Counted from the stretch's first letter, positions 8,592-17,203 are shown. The stretch: 64,000 bases of DNA from JAIEPX01 sp963725255 (GCA_963725255.1 CAVRXV010000004.1:124001-188000); one strand, 5' to 3'. Numbers and translations are program-made. Notes: a model not told the origin generated them from the letters alone.

Positions 8592-9169
8592 TAAACACGC
8601 TGTTTGATTGGGCTAGCAGTCAAATTTTGAGTTTAGATCCTGAAGTGAAATCAGATTTGTCTTCTTTTGCAGGAAAATCAATTAAAGTGGAATTGACAGG
8701 AGTGAACGTTGCTTTTTATCTTCAACCAACATTCACTGGAATACAATGTTATTTAAATTCAGAAAAAACACCGGATGCGATAATTATTGGAACTCCTATT
8801 GCTTTAGCAGTGCTAGGTATGCAGCAGAAATTTGGATGGTCAGTTAATTCCCAAGGTGTCGAAATTCAAGGGGATGCAGATTTAGTTCATCAACTAACAT
8901 TGTTAATGAAAAAATTTCGAATTGATTGGGAGGAAATTATTGCGCAGGCTATGGGAGATCAGGTGGCGCAACATGTCGGAAGTGCCGTGCGAAAAATCAG
9001 TGACTATGGTTCAGATGTCTCTCAACGTTTTCAATCAAATGCTGCAGACTATATTCAAGAAGAGTTGCGATTATTACCACCTCGCGAAGAAATAGAAGAT
9101 TTTATGTCTGATGTCGATGAATTGCGTGATCGAGTGGAACGATTATTAGCGACTATGAAGGAATCTTGA
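8588..9169 (+). CDS. ubiJ: Ubiquinone biosynthesis accessory factor UbiJ (SCP2 domain)
   Basis: A lipid-binding accessory protein that helps assemble the soluble ubiquinone-synthesis complex. The 193 residues begin with an SCP2/sterol-carrier-like domain (about 15-105). They end with a helical, charged tail (EEIEDFMSDVDELRDRVERL, residues about 165-184) that looks coiled-coil, as in UbiJ. It overlaps ubiE by four bases and is followed by ubiB one base later, the standard ubiE-ubiJ-ubiB order. Sequence conservation is low in this family, so the call relies partly on position. Confidence 0.92.
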   Translation: MINTLFDWASSQILSLDPEVKSDLSSFAGKSIKVELTGVNVAFYLQPTFTGIQCYLNSEKTPDAIIIGTPIALAVLGMQQKFGWSVNSQGVEIQGDADLVHQLTLLMKKFRIDWEEIIAQAMGDQVAQHVGSAVRKISDYGSDVSQRFQSNAADYIQEELRLLPPREEIEDFMSDVDELRDRVERLLATMKES

Positions 9170-9170
9170 A

Positions 9171-10826
9171 ATGAAATGGATAATTCAATTTTGGCGGTTA
9201 ATGACAATTCAATACATCCTCGTTAAGCATGGTATTGATCGTGTGGTCTTGACAGTGCCTGGTTTAGAGCGCTGGCGATTTTTGAGTTATTTTAATCCTT
9301 GGAATTGGTTTAGAGATCGATCGCGAAGTGATGCAGAATCTATTCGATTAGCTTTAGAAGCGCTAGGCCCCATTTTTGTAAAATTTGGGCAACTATTATC
9401 GACTCGTCCTGATCTTATTCCTGACGATATTATTGCTGAACTTTCTAAACTCCAAGATCAAGTTCCGCCTTTTTCAGGAGAGCTTGCGCAAAAAATTGTT
9501 GAGAAATCCTACGGCATGCCGATCTCCGAAGCTTTTTCTGAATTTGATCTTACGCCATTAGCATCTGCCTCAATTTCACAAGTGCACGCCGCTATATTAA
9601 AAACGGGAGAGTCTGTGGTAGTGAAGGTGCTACGTCCTGATATTTTAAAACTAATAAAACATGATGTTGCACTGATGTATTTTGTGGCTCGATTGACTAC
9701 TCGATTTTGGTCTCAAGGTTATCGTTTAAGACCTGTGGAAGTCGTTGCTGAATTTGAACAAACAATAACGGATGAATTAGATTTGATGCGTGAGGCAGCC
9801 AATGCCTCTCAGCTCCGAAGAAATTTTACCGGCTCTTCATTATTAGTCGTGCCAAAAGTATATTGGGATTATTGTCGTAGTGACATTTTGGTGATAGAGC
9901 GAATTGATGGTATTCCTGTTTCTGATGTTGCGCAATTAAAGAGTCAAAAATTCGATCTTAAAAAATTAGCTGAAGCAGGTGTCGAGATTTTTTTCACGCA
10001 AGTTTTTAGAGATAGTTTTTTTCATGCTGATATGCACCCTGGTAATATTTTTGTTTCTCGTCATAATCCAGAAAATCCTCATTATATTGCCGTTGATTTC
10101 GGTATTATGGGAACTCTCAGTCCACTCGACCAGCGCTATATCGCTGAAAATTTATTGGCATTTTTTAGAAGAGATTATCGTCAAGTTGCTATTTTGCACG
10201 TGGAATCTGGATGGGTTCCGCCCGATACGCGTATTGATGCTTTTGAAGCTGCCATTCGTTGTGTTTGTGAACCCATTTTTGAGCGACCTCTCAAAGAAAT
10301 TTCTTTTGGTAAATTATTGTTGAGATTATTTCAAACAGCAGGTCGTTTTAATATGACGATACAGCCTCAATTATTGCTTTTACAAAAAACATTATTGAAT
10401 GTTGAAGGATTAGGTCGGCAATTATATCCAGATTTGGATTTGTGGACGACAGCATTACCGTTTCTTGAATCTTGGATGCAGAAGAGAATCGGTGTCACAG
10501 CGTTAGCTCGTAATGTCGTTGATCGAGCACCAGGTTGGGCTGAAAAATTAACCGATATGCCAGATCTCGTCTATCGTGCTATTCAAGAGCATTTGCATAT
10601 TTTACGTGTCGGACCAAGACCAATTCCTCCCAGTAAAATTTTGCACAAGTCACCTTTAAAACGTTTATTGTTTGGTAGTGGAGTGGCATTTATTGCGGCA
10701 TCTGCAATTAGTTTGTGGTTTGCAGATAGTCAATTAGAATTGCGGACAGCTGCTGGATGGTCCATCATTGGTTTCGGAATTATGTTATTGTTTATTTCAT
10801 CACTGATGGATAGGAACGCGACGTAA
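9171..10826 (+). CDS. ubiB: Ubiquinone biosynthesis protein kinase-like UbiB (ADCK family)
   Basis: A membrane-associated atypical kinase/ATPase needed for ubiquinone synthesis. The 551 residues include the family KxGQ motif in FVKFGQLLSTRPDLIPDD (about 69-86), the alanine-rich loop LASASISQVHAA, the ATP lysine in VVVKVLRP, the catalytic HADMHPGNIF (about 286-295) and the metal-binding VDFGIMG. Two hydrophobic segments close the C-terminus (FGSGVAFIAASAISLWF and GFGIMLLFISSLM), the usual membrane anchor. It is the last gene of the ubiE-ubiJ-ubiB operon. Confidence 0.97.
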   Translation: MKWIIQFWRLMTIQYILVKHGIDRVVLTVPGLERWRFLSYFNPWNWFRDRSRSDAESIRLALEALGPIFVKFGQLLSTRPDLIPDDIIAELSKLQDQVPPFSGELAQKIVEKSYGMPISEAFSEFDLTPLASASISQVHAAILKTGESVVVKVLRPDILKLIKHDVALMYFVARLTTRFWSQGYRLRPVEVVAEFEQTITDELDLMREAANASQLRRNFTGSSLLVVPKVYWDYCRSDILVIERIDGIPVSDVAQLKSQKFDLKKLAEAGVEIFFTQVFRDSFFHADMHPGNIFVSRHNPENPHYIAVDFGIMGTLSPLDQRYIAENLLAFFRRDYRQVAILHVESGWVPPDTRIDAFEAAIRCVCEPIFERPLKEISFGKLLLRLFQTAGRFNMTIQPQLLLLQKTLLNVEGLGRQLYPDLDLWTTALPFLESWMQKRIGVTALARNVVDRAPGWAEKLTDMPDLVYRAIQEHLHILRVGPRPIPPSKILHKSPLKRLLFGSGVAFIAASAISLWFADSQLELRTAAGWSIIGFGIMLLFISSLMDRNAT

Positions 10827-10846
10827 GTTGTAGGGACAGAAAGACA

Positions 10847-11185
10847 ATGGCACGTAAAATTAAAGTTCATTTTAAACGCAAACTGACTGAATTGCTGGGC
10901 ATTGGGCACAGTAAATTTGGCAAAGTTAAATTGCGAAAACCGTATCATGATGAAGATGAGGGTGGGGGTGCTGCAACTGGGTTACGTTTAGACTCTCATC
11001 CTTTGTTTGCCAATTTACCAGACGGAGCGGGTTCAGATTTGTCTAATGTTGCGAGTAATAGTGCGTACAGTGAAGATGCTGCAAAAGAGCGAGTCAATGA
11101 AGCTTCCCCAGAACTGAAGATGCAGCCAGTGTTGCAAAATGAATTGAACCCCGGTTTTAATCCTAAACCTGATATTGGGCCTTAA
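10847..11185 (+). CDS. Small orphan protein upstream of the AnkH-like gene
   Basis: A 112-residue protein I do not recognise. The first 30 residues are strongly basic (MARKIKVHFKRKLTELLGIG, then KFGKVKLRK). An acidic, glycine-rich segment DEDEGGG follows, and the rest is low-complexity and probably disordered, rich in Asn, Pro and Ser. There is no signal peptide or membrane segment. The frame starts 20 bases after ubiB and ends 5 bases before the AnkH-like gene, so it is probably cotranscribed with both. The A/G-rich stretch before the ATG offers only a modest Shine-Dalgarno. Being tightly packed on the same strand supports it as a real gene. Confidence 0.65.
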   Translation: MARKIKVHFKRKLTELLGIGHSKFGKVKLRKPYHDEDEGGGAATGLRLDSHPLFANLPDGAGSDLSNVASNSAYSEDAAKERVNEASPELKMQPVLQNELNPGFNPKPDIGP

Positions 11186-11190
11186 TAGTT

Positions 11191-12573
11191 ATGAAAACAC
11201 TTTCCGATGCCATCATTTACGGTACCGATGATTTGGTAGCTCAAGCCGTTGGTGCAGGCGCTACGCTGGATGAAATTGATAATTATGGTTATACCCCTAT
11301 TGTGCAATGTGCAATTGTCAATAGTGTTGAGAAAGCCAAAATTCTTCTTGATGCCGGTGCAAAAGTTGATTTTGATGATCTTACTGGGCGTACTGCATTA
11401 CACTGGGCTGCAGATAATGGCAATGTTGAATTGTGCAAATTACTTTTGAGCAAAGGCGCGAACCCAAATGCATATACGCGCGCAAGTCAGTCAGTTCTGG
11501 TGATGCCGTTACTGCGTCATAATGAGCCAATAAAAAAACTATTATACCAATATGGGGCATTGTTATCTTTCGCGCAAGATTTTATTAATGGAAAATTATT
11601 AGGGCATCGTTTTGAGCTTGAAGGACGTGTAGATGTTATTGATTATGAAGGTGTGTTCGTCGAAATAGAATTTGAAGGATTTTATTTAGAGTTCACGCTC
11701 GCGCTTGTCGTTGAGTCAATGATGCAGTTTAAAAATAATTTCGCTGCAAAGCATTTAAAGCAGTATTTTGACCATTTTAATATTATTATTGATGCGCTTT
11801 ACGCGGCTTCACGATTAATCAAATATCAGCACTACATGATCGATGTGAAAGAGCACCAAGATGAGGTCGATAAGTTAATTAACCGTACTCCTTTGGTGAT
11901 ACCCGTTGTTTATTCCGGGCACGCAATTTGTTTTATCACATTTGGTGATTTTTTGATTCGTTGTGATCGTGGTGAGTATGGGCGAGATCATGGAACAGTC
12001 ATCATTTTTAAGATGGGACACCCAGAACGTCTCACGAAAGAGTTTATTCGAGATTTAATTTACAATCGTCAGGATAAACGTACTATTGATGAAGGATTGC
12101 CTCAGCAGCTTGGGTTGAGAGTGGTTGGGACGATGCCTTTGAGTGAACAAATTTCAGGTAATTGTACATGGGCTAATGTTGAAGCAGTAATGCCGACTCT
12201 GCTTTTTTTACTGCTATTACAAACACAACGTGGTGCTAAAGGATTTGATATGCGCAAGGCTCAAGAAGAAGCTTTGTCGCTTTATGAAGAATGGCTCGCC
12301 TTTGATAAAGATCGTGCGCTAACATTTTGTATGCAGAGTTTTTATCAAGTAAATCCAGCACGAAAAGCTACGAAAGCAGCCATTGTGGCTGCAGTACTTT
12401 TCCAAGATTATAATTATGATAGCCCTGCTGATCGTGAGCGTGCAGAAAAAATGGTGCCTATTCTCACCCATCCTGATTATCTCTATATTTTAAAAGTGTA
12501 TGTTGAGGTTTTTCAATATGATCGAGATAATCCGCTTGTTTCAAAATCTAATGAAGTTTATCGATTATTTTGA
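11191..12573 (+). CDS. ankH: Ankyrin-repeat effector candidate with cysteine-protease-like domain (AnkH/LegA3-like)
   Basis: A 460-residue protein with three to four N-terminal ankyrin repeats (about 10-125; DNYGYTPIVQCAI, TGRTALHWAADNGNVELCKL). A large C-terminal domain has a possible catalytic set: His244 in YSGHAICF, Asp259 in RCDRGEYG and Cys325 in ISGNCTWANVEAV. From memory, Legionella AnkH/LegA3 pairs four ankyrin repeats with a cysteine-protease-like domain and is one of the few Dot/Icm effectors conserved across Legionellales. Length and architecture here agree. The His-Asp-Cys order would make this a permuted papain-like fold. No signal peptide is present, as expected for a type IV effector. 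It lies directly downstream of the ubi operon and the small orphan. Substrate and secretion are inferred, not shown. Confidence 0.72.
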   Translation: MKTLSDAIIYGTDDLVAQAVGAGATLDEIDNYGYTPIVQCAIVNSVEKAKILLDAGAKVDFDDLTGRTALHWAADNGNVELCKLLLSKGANPNAYTRASQSVLVMPLLRHNEPIKKLLYQYGALLSFAQDFINGKLLGHRFELEGRVDVIDYEGVFVEIEFEGFYLEFTLALVVESMMQFKNNFAAKHLKQYFDHFNIIIDALYAASRLIKYQHYMIDVKEHQDEVDKLINRTPLVIPVVYSGHAICFITFGDFLIRCDRGEYGRDHGTVIIFKMGHPERLTKEFIRDLIYNRQDKRTIDEGLPQQLGLRVVGTMPLSEQISGNCTWANVEAVMPTLLFLLLLQTQRGAKGFDMRKAQEEALSLYEEWLAFDKDRALTFCMQSFYQVNPARKATKAAIVAAVLFQDYNYDSPADRERAEKMVPILTHPDYLYILKVYVEVFQYDRDNPLVSKSNEVYRLF

Positions 12574-12588
12574 GATTGATCTAAAATA

Positions 12589-13635
12589 TTAAGATGTGGA
12601 ATTTCTTTTTTTAAATCCAATGGCTTCAAGTCGTTTTTCGATCGGTGGATGTGTAGAAAATAATCCGCTTAAAGAGTGCGCGCTAATTCCGGCGGTTGTT
12701 GGGTCAAATATATACGCTGCGCGCCTGACATTTTCGTGAGGTGTTGAAGCGTATTCACGGTTAAGTGTTTCAGCATTGGCTTCAGTATCCCCTTGTATTT
12801 TTAATAATGCACGAGCTAGGGGTTGGTTATCACGCAATAATTCAACGCAACCCGCGTCAGCCATATATTCGCGCGTTCGAGATAGATAGAGTGTGAGTAA
12901 AATAGTGATCAATGGAAGTGTGTAGCGCAAAATTATGATGATTAAAAATAATCGACTATCACTTCTTTCTCGGTCACGTCGACCAAAGACAACCGAGTAA
13001 AAAAGAAAATCGACCACAATCAGCATAATATTCGCTAACACTGAAGCCATCAGTGTTAATTTAATATCCATGTTGCGAATATGACTAATTTCATGTGCCA
13101 TCACGGCTTGTAATTCGGCGCGATCCAATTTATTGAGCAATGCAGAGGTGATCGCCATGAGTGAAGATTTTTCACTGTAACCACTGGCGAAGGCATTCAT
13201 GTAATCAGCTTCAATGATGTAAACTTTAGGCATAAATTTTAAACCCGCTGCTATGCGTAACTCATCGATTACATTGTACAATTGTTGTTCTTCGAGACTT
13301 TTGGCAGTCTGAAGAGTTATTTCGCGAGAATCAGTTCCCAGCAACATTAATTTGTCGTGAAAAGCAAATGTTACCCATAATGCTATGGCCGCGATGACTA
13401 GTAGAGCAGCAGTGGCAATAGGAAAAGGTTGTAGTGTGAGTAAATGCGTCACGATAATATTCAGAGGAACTAACGGGTATTGAGCGCTCACCATATAGGT
13501 GTCGATTAACAAACCAATGCTGCCATAAATTAGAAAAAAAGTGCCTATAGTAATGTACGTTCTGCGAGAATTTCTACGAGTGGATTCACGCCAGTTTGTG
13601 CTGTGCTGCTCAAATGAATGTATGTCGTCAGCCAT
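12589..13635 (-). CDS. M48 family membrane metalloprotease (HtpX-like)
   Basis: An inner-membrane zinc protease of 348 residues. Two N-terminal hydrophobic segments (TYITIGTFFLIYGSIGLLI; ATAALLVIAAIALWVTF) precede the M48 catalytic site AVMAHEISHIRNMD (HExxH at about 174-178). A second hydrophobic pair follows, then the third-ligand motif REYMADAGCVELL, and a C-terminal FSTHPPIEKRLEAI block typical of HtpX-type enzymes. A TTG at 13647 is in frame, but the ATG at 13635 follows GGAGAG and is preferred. It lies 70 bases downstream of lemA on the same strand, a common pairing. Likely role: quality control of membrane proteins. Confidence 0.9.
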   Translation of the reverse strand: MADDIHSFEQHSTNWRESTRRNSRRTYITIGTFFLIYGSIGLLIDTYMVSAQYPLVPLNIIVTHLLTLQPFPIATAALLVIAAIALWVTFAFHDKLMLLGTDSREITLQTAKSLEEQQLYNVIDELRIAAGLKFMPKVYIIEADYMNAFASGYSEKSSLMAITSALLNKLDRAELQAVMAHEISHIRNMDIKLTLMASVLANIMLIVVDFLFYSVVFGRRDRERSDSRLFLIIIILRYTLPLITILLTLYLSRTREYMADAGCVELLRDNQPLARALLKIQGDTEANAETLNREYASTPHENVRRAAYIFDPTTAGISAHSLSGLFSTHPPIEKRLEAIGFKKRNSTS

Positions 13636-13705
13636 CCTGCTCTCCAAAATTACATTGGTATAGTTATAGTGCTAATAATAATTAATCAAGTTAAAAGTTA
13701 TAGGT

Positions 13706-14284
13706 CTATAGTTCTACTTTGTATTTCTCTTGTTCAGCAACAGTCTGTTGGCTTAATTGCCAGTATTCAAATGGAACGTCCAATTTTCCTCGGAATAACG
13801 CAACAACCATCGAAGGAAAAACCGATTTTTTGGTTGCATTATAAGTTTCGATACTATCGTTGCAGGCTTGTTTTGCAAAGGTCAGTTTATTTTCAGTATT
13901 GACAATTTCTTCCTGAAGTTGCATAGCATTTTCGTTTGCTTTTAACGTTGGATATTGTTCAAACACAAAACTAATTCCTCCGACAATACGCGATATTTTG
14001 TCTTCTGCGCCAATGCGAGATTTTTCATCGCCTTGTTCGTGAGCTTGTTGTGCTTTAGTGCGTAATTCAGTTACCTGACTCAAGGTTGATTTTTCGTAAT
14101 CCATGTATTTTTTGACCACATTGATCAGCGATTCAAAAACTTTATATCGACGATCCAGTTGGATATCGATTTGTTTTTGATTATTGCGAATGGCCTCAAT
14201 TAATCGAATAAGGGTGTTGTAAGTCATGATGCCATAGACTACAGCTCCAGCTAATACGATCAGTACGATGGTCATTGTGCTCAT
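13706..14284 (-). CDS. lemA: LemA family protein
   Basis: A 192-residue membrane-anchored protein. One N-terminal hydrophobic segment (MTIVLIVLAGAVVYGIMTY, 4-22) is followed by the LemA core: NTLIRLIEAIRNNQKQIDIQ, LDRRYKVFESLINVVKKYM and the later EEIVNTENKLTFAKQACNDS. The body is helical and exposed after the single helix. LemA genes commonly sit beside M48 proteases and are thought to work with them, though the function is unclear. A GGAG Shine-Dalgarno precedes the ATG. It heads the lemA-M48 operon. Confidence 0.93.
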   Translation of the reverse strand: MSTMTIVLIVLAGAVVYGIMTYNTLIRLIEAIRNNQKQIDIQLDRRYKVFESLINVVKKYMDYEKSTLSQVTELRTKAQQAHEQGDEKSRIGAEDKISRIVGGISFVFEQYPTLKANENAMQLQEEIVNTENKLTFAKQACNDSIETYNATKKSVFPSMVVALFRGKLDVPFEYWQLSQQTVAEQEKYKVEL

Positions 14285-14368
14285 GGTTTATCTCCTTTTA
14301 ATGTGTGTTCCGCTTTGATTGGCTAAGCCCAAATCCAGCAATAATCTAATTATAGCAGATTTTTGGAA

Positions 14369-14463
14369 AAGGCGTCGCGTCTTGAGTTGTGAGAGGTTTA
14401 GCCTTTTTGACTATATTTTTTAGCAAGTTCAATAATCATTTTCACATAGTCATAACAAATGAC
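14369..14463. mobile_element. MITE-like element, left part only (copy 1)
   Basis: It begins AAGGCGTCGCGTCTTGAGTT and continues for about 95 bases that align by eye with the left half of the complete copy at 16982-17203 (CATAACAAATGAC matches CATAACAAATAAC). The right half and right end are missing. It sits just upstream of the GFA gene, so part of that gene's promoter region derives from it. Confidence 0.75.
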
Positions 14464-14483
14464 AGATCTTTCTAACTGTACTC

Positions 14484-14492
14484 TGCTATACT
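14484..14492 (+). promoter_or_regulatory. Extended -10 promoter for the GFA gene
   Basis: TGCTATACT gives an extended -10 (TGn followed by TATACT) 24 bases before the ATG at 14517. No good -35 hexamer is present at 16-18 bases, as is usual for extended -10 promoters. A strong AAGGAGG ribosome site follows. The upstream flank is the MITE remnant. Confidence 0.45.
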
Positions 14493-14516
14493 TCTTGTTC
14501 AACCAAGGAGGCGCCC

Positions 14517-14954
14517 ATGTCTGAATCTGAAGTGCAAAATCACTACAATGGCAGTTGTTTATGTGGTGATGTCTCTTTTAACATTGAAGGTAAACTAGAC
14601 CATTTTTTTCTTTGCCACTGCAGTCGCTGTCGTAAAGATACTGGATCCGCACATTCCGCCAATTTGTTCAGCTCCACAGCGACCCTCAATATCTTAAGCG
14701 GCCAAGACAAAATTCGACACTACGCTGTTCCCAACACCGAACATAGCCATACCTTTTGTGCCACGTGCGGATCTTCCCTGCCCAGCCGGATTATTAACGG
14801 TAAATTACTGCAAGTGCCTGCCGGATCACTGGATAACGATCCGCCCTTACAGCCAAACGCTCTGGTTAATATGGTAAGCCGTGCTTGTTGGGTTGACCTT
14901 TATCGAAGTGCTAATATTATGATGTTTGATGAGCTGCCACCTAGGCAAGGATGA
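14517..14954 (+). CDS. GFA / CENP-V family protein
   Basis: A 145-residue zinc-binding protein of the glutathione-dependent formaldehyde-activating (GFA) fold. The metal-binding cysteines are visible as GSCLCGDVSF (about 12-21), CHCSRCRKDTGSAHS (about 37-51) and FCATCGSSLPS (about 85-95). The family fold is clear, but most members have no proven substrate, so formaldehyde metabolism is not claimed. The perfect AAGGAGG ribosome site fixes the start. It is monocistronic, and the 3' end faces the MerR-type gene. It is the first gene of the accessory island. Confidence 0.9.
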   Translation: MSESEVQNHYNGSCLCGDVSFNIEGKLDHFFLCHCSRCRKDTGSAHSANLFSSTATLNILSGQDKIRHYAVPNTEHSHTFCATCGSSLPSRIINGKLLQVPAGSLDNDPPLQPNALVNMVSRACWVDLYRSANIMMFDELPPRQG

Positions 14955-15006
14955 TGGTATTGATTAGGCGCTATCTAGAACTCTTGTGCATTATCTAATC
15001 TAGTAA

Positions 15007-15034
15007 GCCCTGCTTACAGAATTGCAAGCAGGGC
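15007..15034. terminator. Hairpin between convergent genes, possible terminator
   Basis: A 9-bp perfect stem GCCCTGCTT/AAGCAGGGC (15007-15015 with 15026-15034) with a 10-base loop lies between the 3' ends of the GFA gene and the MerR-type gene. Neither side has a strong T-run, so termination is plausible rather than certain. Confidence 0.5.
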
Positions 15035-15041
15035 AAGAACA

Positions 15042-15800
15042 TTATGACAATTCCCTTTCAGCATAGATGCGCATTGCGCTTTGAATAAACGCTAACAACT
15101 CAGGATGGCGTTCGTCAAAAAAGGTTCTGAAATTGGGTGTCTCATATAAATCAATCAGACCCAAATATTTCTCCTTTGTTGGACTCCAACTTTTTTCTAG
15201 CCATACATAATGCTGACGCATAATTGACTGCGCTTCATCGGATGAAGGAAGCGCATTATTTTCGAGTGCCTTTATCAAGGCATTCATAATGGTTTCTCCT
15301 TCCTGAATAAAGGCATTTTTATCAGCATCAGTCCAATTTTTTACTTTCTTGTGACTCTCATCAAGAAATTCCTGTGTGATAATTCCTTCTTCAACAAGAT
15401 ATTTCTCATGCGCTTTTTGTTTCTCTGAATCAAAGCCATAATATAAGTCTTTGTGTTTCATCGTTGCATCTCCTCTTAAATGATTAATGGTATTGTCTAT
15501 AGTCTCGATAAGATTTTTTGTCCGATCAAGATTCTTTACGAGAATTTCCCGATGCGAATTTAATGCTTTAATTTTATCAAAGCTTTCGTTAGCGAGAATT
15601 TCTCGTATTTCATTAAGTGGAAAACCTAATTCCTTATAGAATAAAATTTGCTGAAGCAATAAGAGTTGTTCCTCTTCGTAATAACGGTAATTATTTTCAC
15701 CGTAAAACGCAGGCTTCAGTAATCCGATCTCATCATAAAAATGAAGGGTACGGACACTAACGCCTGAAAGCTTAGCTAAAGTATTCACTGTATAAGACAT
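15042..15800 (-). CDS. MerR family regulator with TipAS effector domain
   Basis: A transcriptional activator of 252 residues. The N-terminal MerR helix-turn-helix reads YTVNTLAKLSGVSVRTLHFY, then DEIGLLKP (about 3-30). A dimerisation coiled coil follows (ILVKNLDRTKNLIETIDNTI). The C-terminal half (about 115-252) resembles the TipAS ligand-binding domain, with AHEKYLVEEGIITQEFLDES and the RQHYVWLEKSWSPTKEKYLG block. TipA-type regulators bind thiopeptide antibiotics; the ligand here is unknown. An in-frame GTG at 15830 exists, but the ATG at 15800 follows GTGGAG and starts at the normal MerR N-terminus. No target gene is obvious nearby. Confidence 0.9.
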   Translation of the reverse strand: MSYTVNTLAKLSGVSVRTLHFYDEIGLLKPAFYGENNYRYYEEEQLLLLQQILFYKELGFPLNEIREILANESFDKIKALNSHREILVKNLDRTKNLIETIDNTINHLRGDATMKHKDLYYGFDSEKQKAHEKYLVEEGIITQEFLDESHKKVKNWTDADKNAFIQEGETIMNALIKALENNALPSSDEAQSIMRQHYVWLEKSWSPTKEKYLGLIDLYETPNFRTFFDERHPELLAFIQSAMRIYAERELS

Positions 15801-15886
15801 TTTTAATTCTCCACTCAACGAAGACAGCACCTTAAGATATGACGTAACGTGAGGGTCAAGGGTTTTGTATAGCTGTTAAAGAGCAA

Positions 15887-16069
15887 GGGGTCAAGTCTAA
15901 ATTATTTGATTAATAAAAATTCAAAACCCGAGTATTTTCTTGCTGTAGAAACCAATAAAATATCAGGCTATGGCTAGACCTTTACGAATTGAATATAGTA
16001 ACGTCTGGTACCACGTGATTAACCGAGGCCTCAAGCGCGAAGACATTCATTAATTTAGACTTAACCCCT
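15887..16069. mobile_element. Internally deleted RAYT transposon remnant
   Basis: A 183-bp element with inverted ends: GGGGTCAAGTCTAAATTA on the left and TAATTTAGACTTAACCCCT on the right. The ends match at 17 of 18 positions. Inside lies the first 27 codons of a REP-associated tyrosine transposase, ending at a TAA formed at the junction with the right end. It therefore looks like a MITE made by internal deletion of a RAYT transposon, and links the GGGGTCA-type palindromes in this window to that transposase family. Confidence 0.82.
15970..16053 (+). pseudogene. RAYT (Y1 transposase) N-terminal fragment
   Basis: Reads MARPLRIEYSNVWYHVINRG then LKREDIH and stop, 27 residues. This is the conserved N-terminus of REP-associated tyrosine transposases (MARPLRIEY...HVxNRG). 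The rest of the gene, including the catalytic HUH and Tyr motifs, is absent. The fragment is enclosed by inverted ends of the same element. Confidence 0.85.
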
Positions 16070-16086
16070 CTATGGGTAACGGTATG

Positions 16087-16833
16087 CTAAGCAGGAGGCT
16101 CATGTCGTGCGTTGACAAAAGTAACTTCCCCCGTATGTAGATCATGCATCGCGCCAACGATACGCACAGCACCTGATGCAATTAAATCGCGGATAATTTT
16201 ACTTTCTTTATTGATGGCTTGAATGATATCTAATACGTTTTGTTTCGCAATATCATCGATGACTTGCGGATCCTGGCAATTTAACGTTTTCGCTTGTTTC
16301 TTGAGTTTAACTGCAGCGATAGCGGGATCAATTTTTCGTAGCAACTGCGTGAGGTTACCCAATTCAACTTTGCTACAAGCTCCAGATACAGCGCCACAGC
16401 TTGTATGACCCATGACAACAATAAGATGTGAGCCGATTGCTTTGGTGGCATATTCTAAACCGCCTAGCTGGTCTCGATCCAAAACATTGCCGGCCAACCG
16501 GACAGAAAAAACATCACCGATCCCTTGATCAAAAATAATCTCTGGTGAACCTCGTGAATCCATGCAACTTAATATGATAGCAAAAGGGTATTGGCCTTTT
16601 TTACTGGTTAATTTAGCTTGCCGTAAAAAATCACGAGGTTTGCTATTGCCATGTATGAAGCGGTTGTTGCCCTCTTTTAGCATCTGCAACGCCTTATCTG
16701 GCGTCATCGATTTCTGGGTGTCACTTGTTTGGGTATATAGCCATGTGTCACCGTGCAGGTTGTCAGCCAATAGGGTAGTTGTAAAAAGCAGCATGGCTAT
16801 AGTTGCAAAACACGTTATTGCTGTGTGTTTCAT
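16087..16833 (-). CDS. Beta-class carbonic anhydrase, exported
   Basis: Interconverts CO2 and bicarbonate. The 248 residues start with a Sec signal peptide (about 1-23, ending LLADN), so the enzyme is probably periplasmic. The catalytic zinc motifs of the beta class are complete: Cys in SCMDSRGSPE (about 90-99) and HTSCGAVSGA (about 143-152), with the RLAGN block between. The ATG at 16833 follows AAGGAAGG. Monocistronic, with the RAYT remnant on its 3' side and a MITE copy beyond its 5' side. A periplasmic enzyme may help with pH or bicarbonate supply; that is inference. Confidence 0.94.
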   Translation of the reverse strand: MKHTAITCFATIAMLLFTTTLLADNLHGDTWLYTQTSDTQKSMTPDKALQMLKEGNNRFIHGNSKPRDFLRQAKLTSKKGQYPFAIILSCMDSRGSPEIIFDQGIGDVFSVRLAGNVLDRDQLGGLEYATKAIGSHLIVVMGHTSCGAVSGACSKVELGNLTQLLRKIDPAIAAVKLKKQAKTLNCQDPQVIDDIAKQNVLDIIQAINKESKIIRDLIASGAVRIVGAMHDLHTGEVTFVNARHEPPA

Positions 16834-16981
16834 AGAAACCTTCCTTGGTTATGTCCTTCGCCTACTCAGCTAATGTTGCTCTTATCTTGAACTTTCTATA
16901 GCCGTAATAAGATCAGGTAAATTGACAAATCTTACAGAGATCCCATCATAGTTTTTAACGAAGGATTGGTCAATAAAAAAT

Positions 16982-17203
16982 AGGCGTCGTGTCTTGAGTT
17001 GTGATAGGTTTCTACTTTTTGATGGTTTTAGTTCGTGAAAAAATAATGATTTTCAAGTTGTCATAACAAATAACTTAGCCTTTAAATAGGCAAAAAAGTT
17101 GAAAGATATGATTTTCACTTTTATAAGTTATATTTAAAAATTTCTTGTGTAATTTTTTATGCTGATTTGACGAAACCTCTCACAACTCAAGACGCGACGC
17201 CTT
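16982..17203. mobile_element. MITE-like element, complete copy (copy 2)
   Basis: About 222 bp, AT-rich, no coding potential. The left end begins AGGCGTCGTGTCTTGAGTTG and the right end finishes CAACTCAAGACGCGACGCCT, reverse complements with one mismatch over the last 20 bases; the pairing continues inward (GATAGGTTT against AAACCTCTC). Copies at 14369, 18989, 21475, 23138 and 23743 share the ends, and the first three of these also share interior sequence. It lies between the carbonic anhydrase promoter and the yafQ 3' end. A target-site duplication could not be fixed by eye. Confidence 0.88.
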
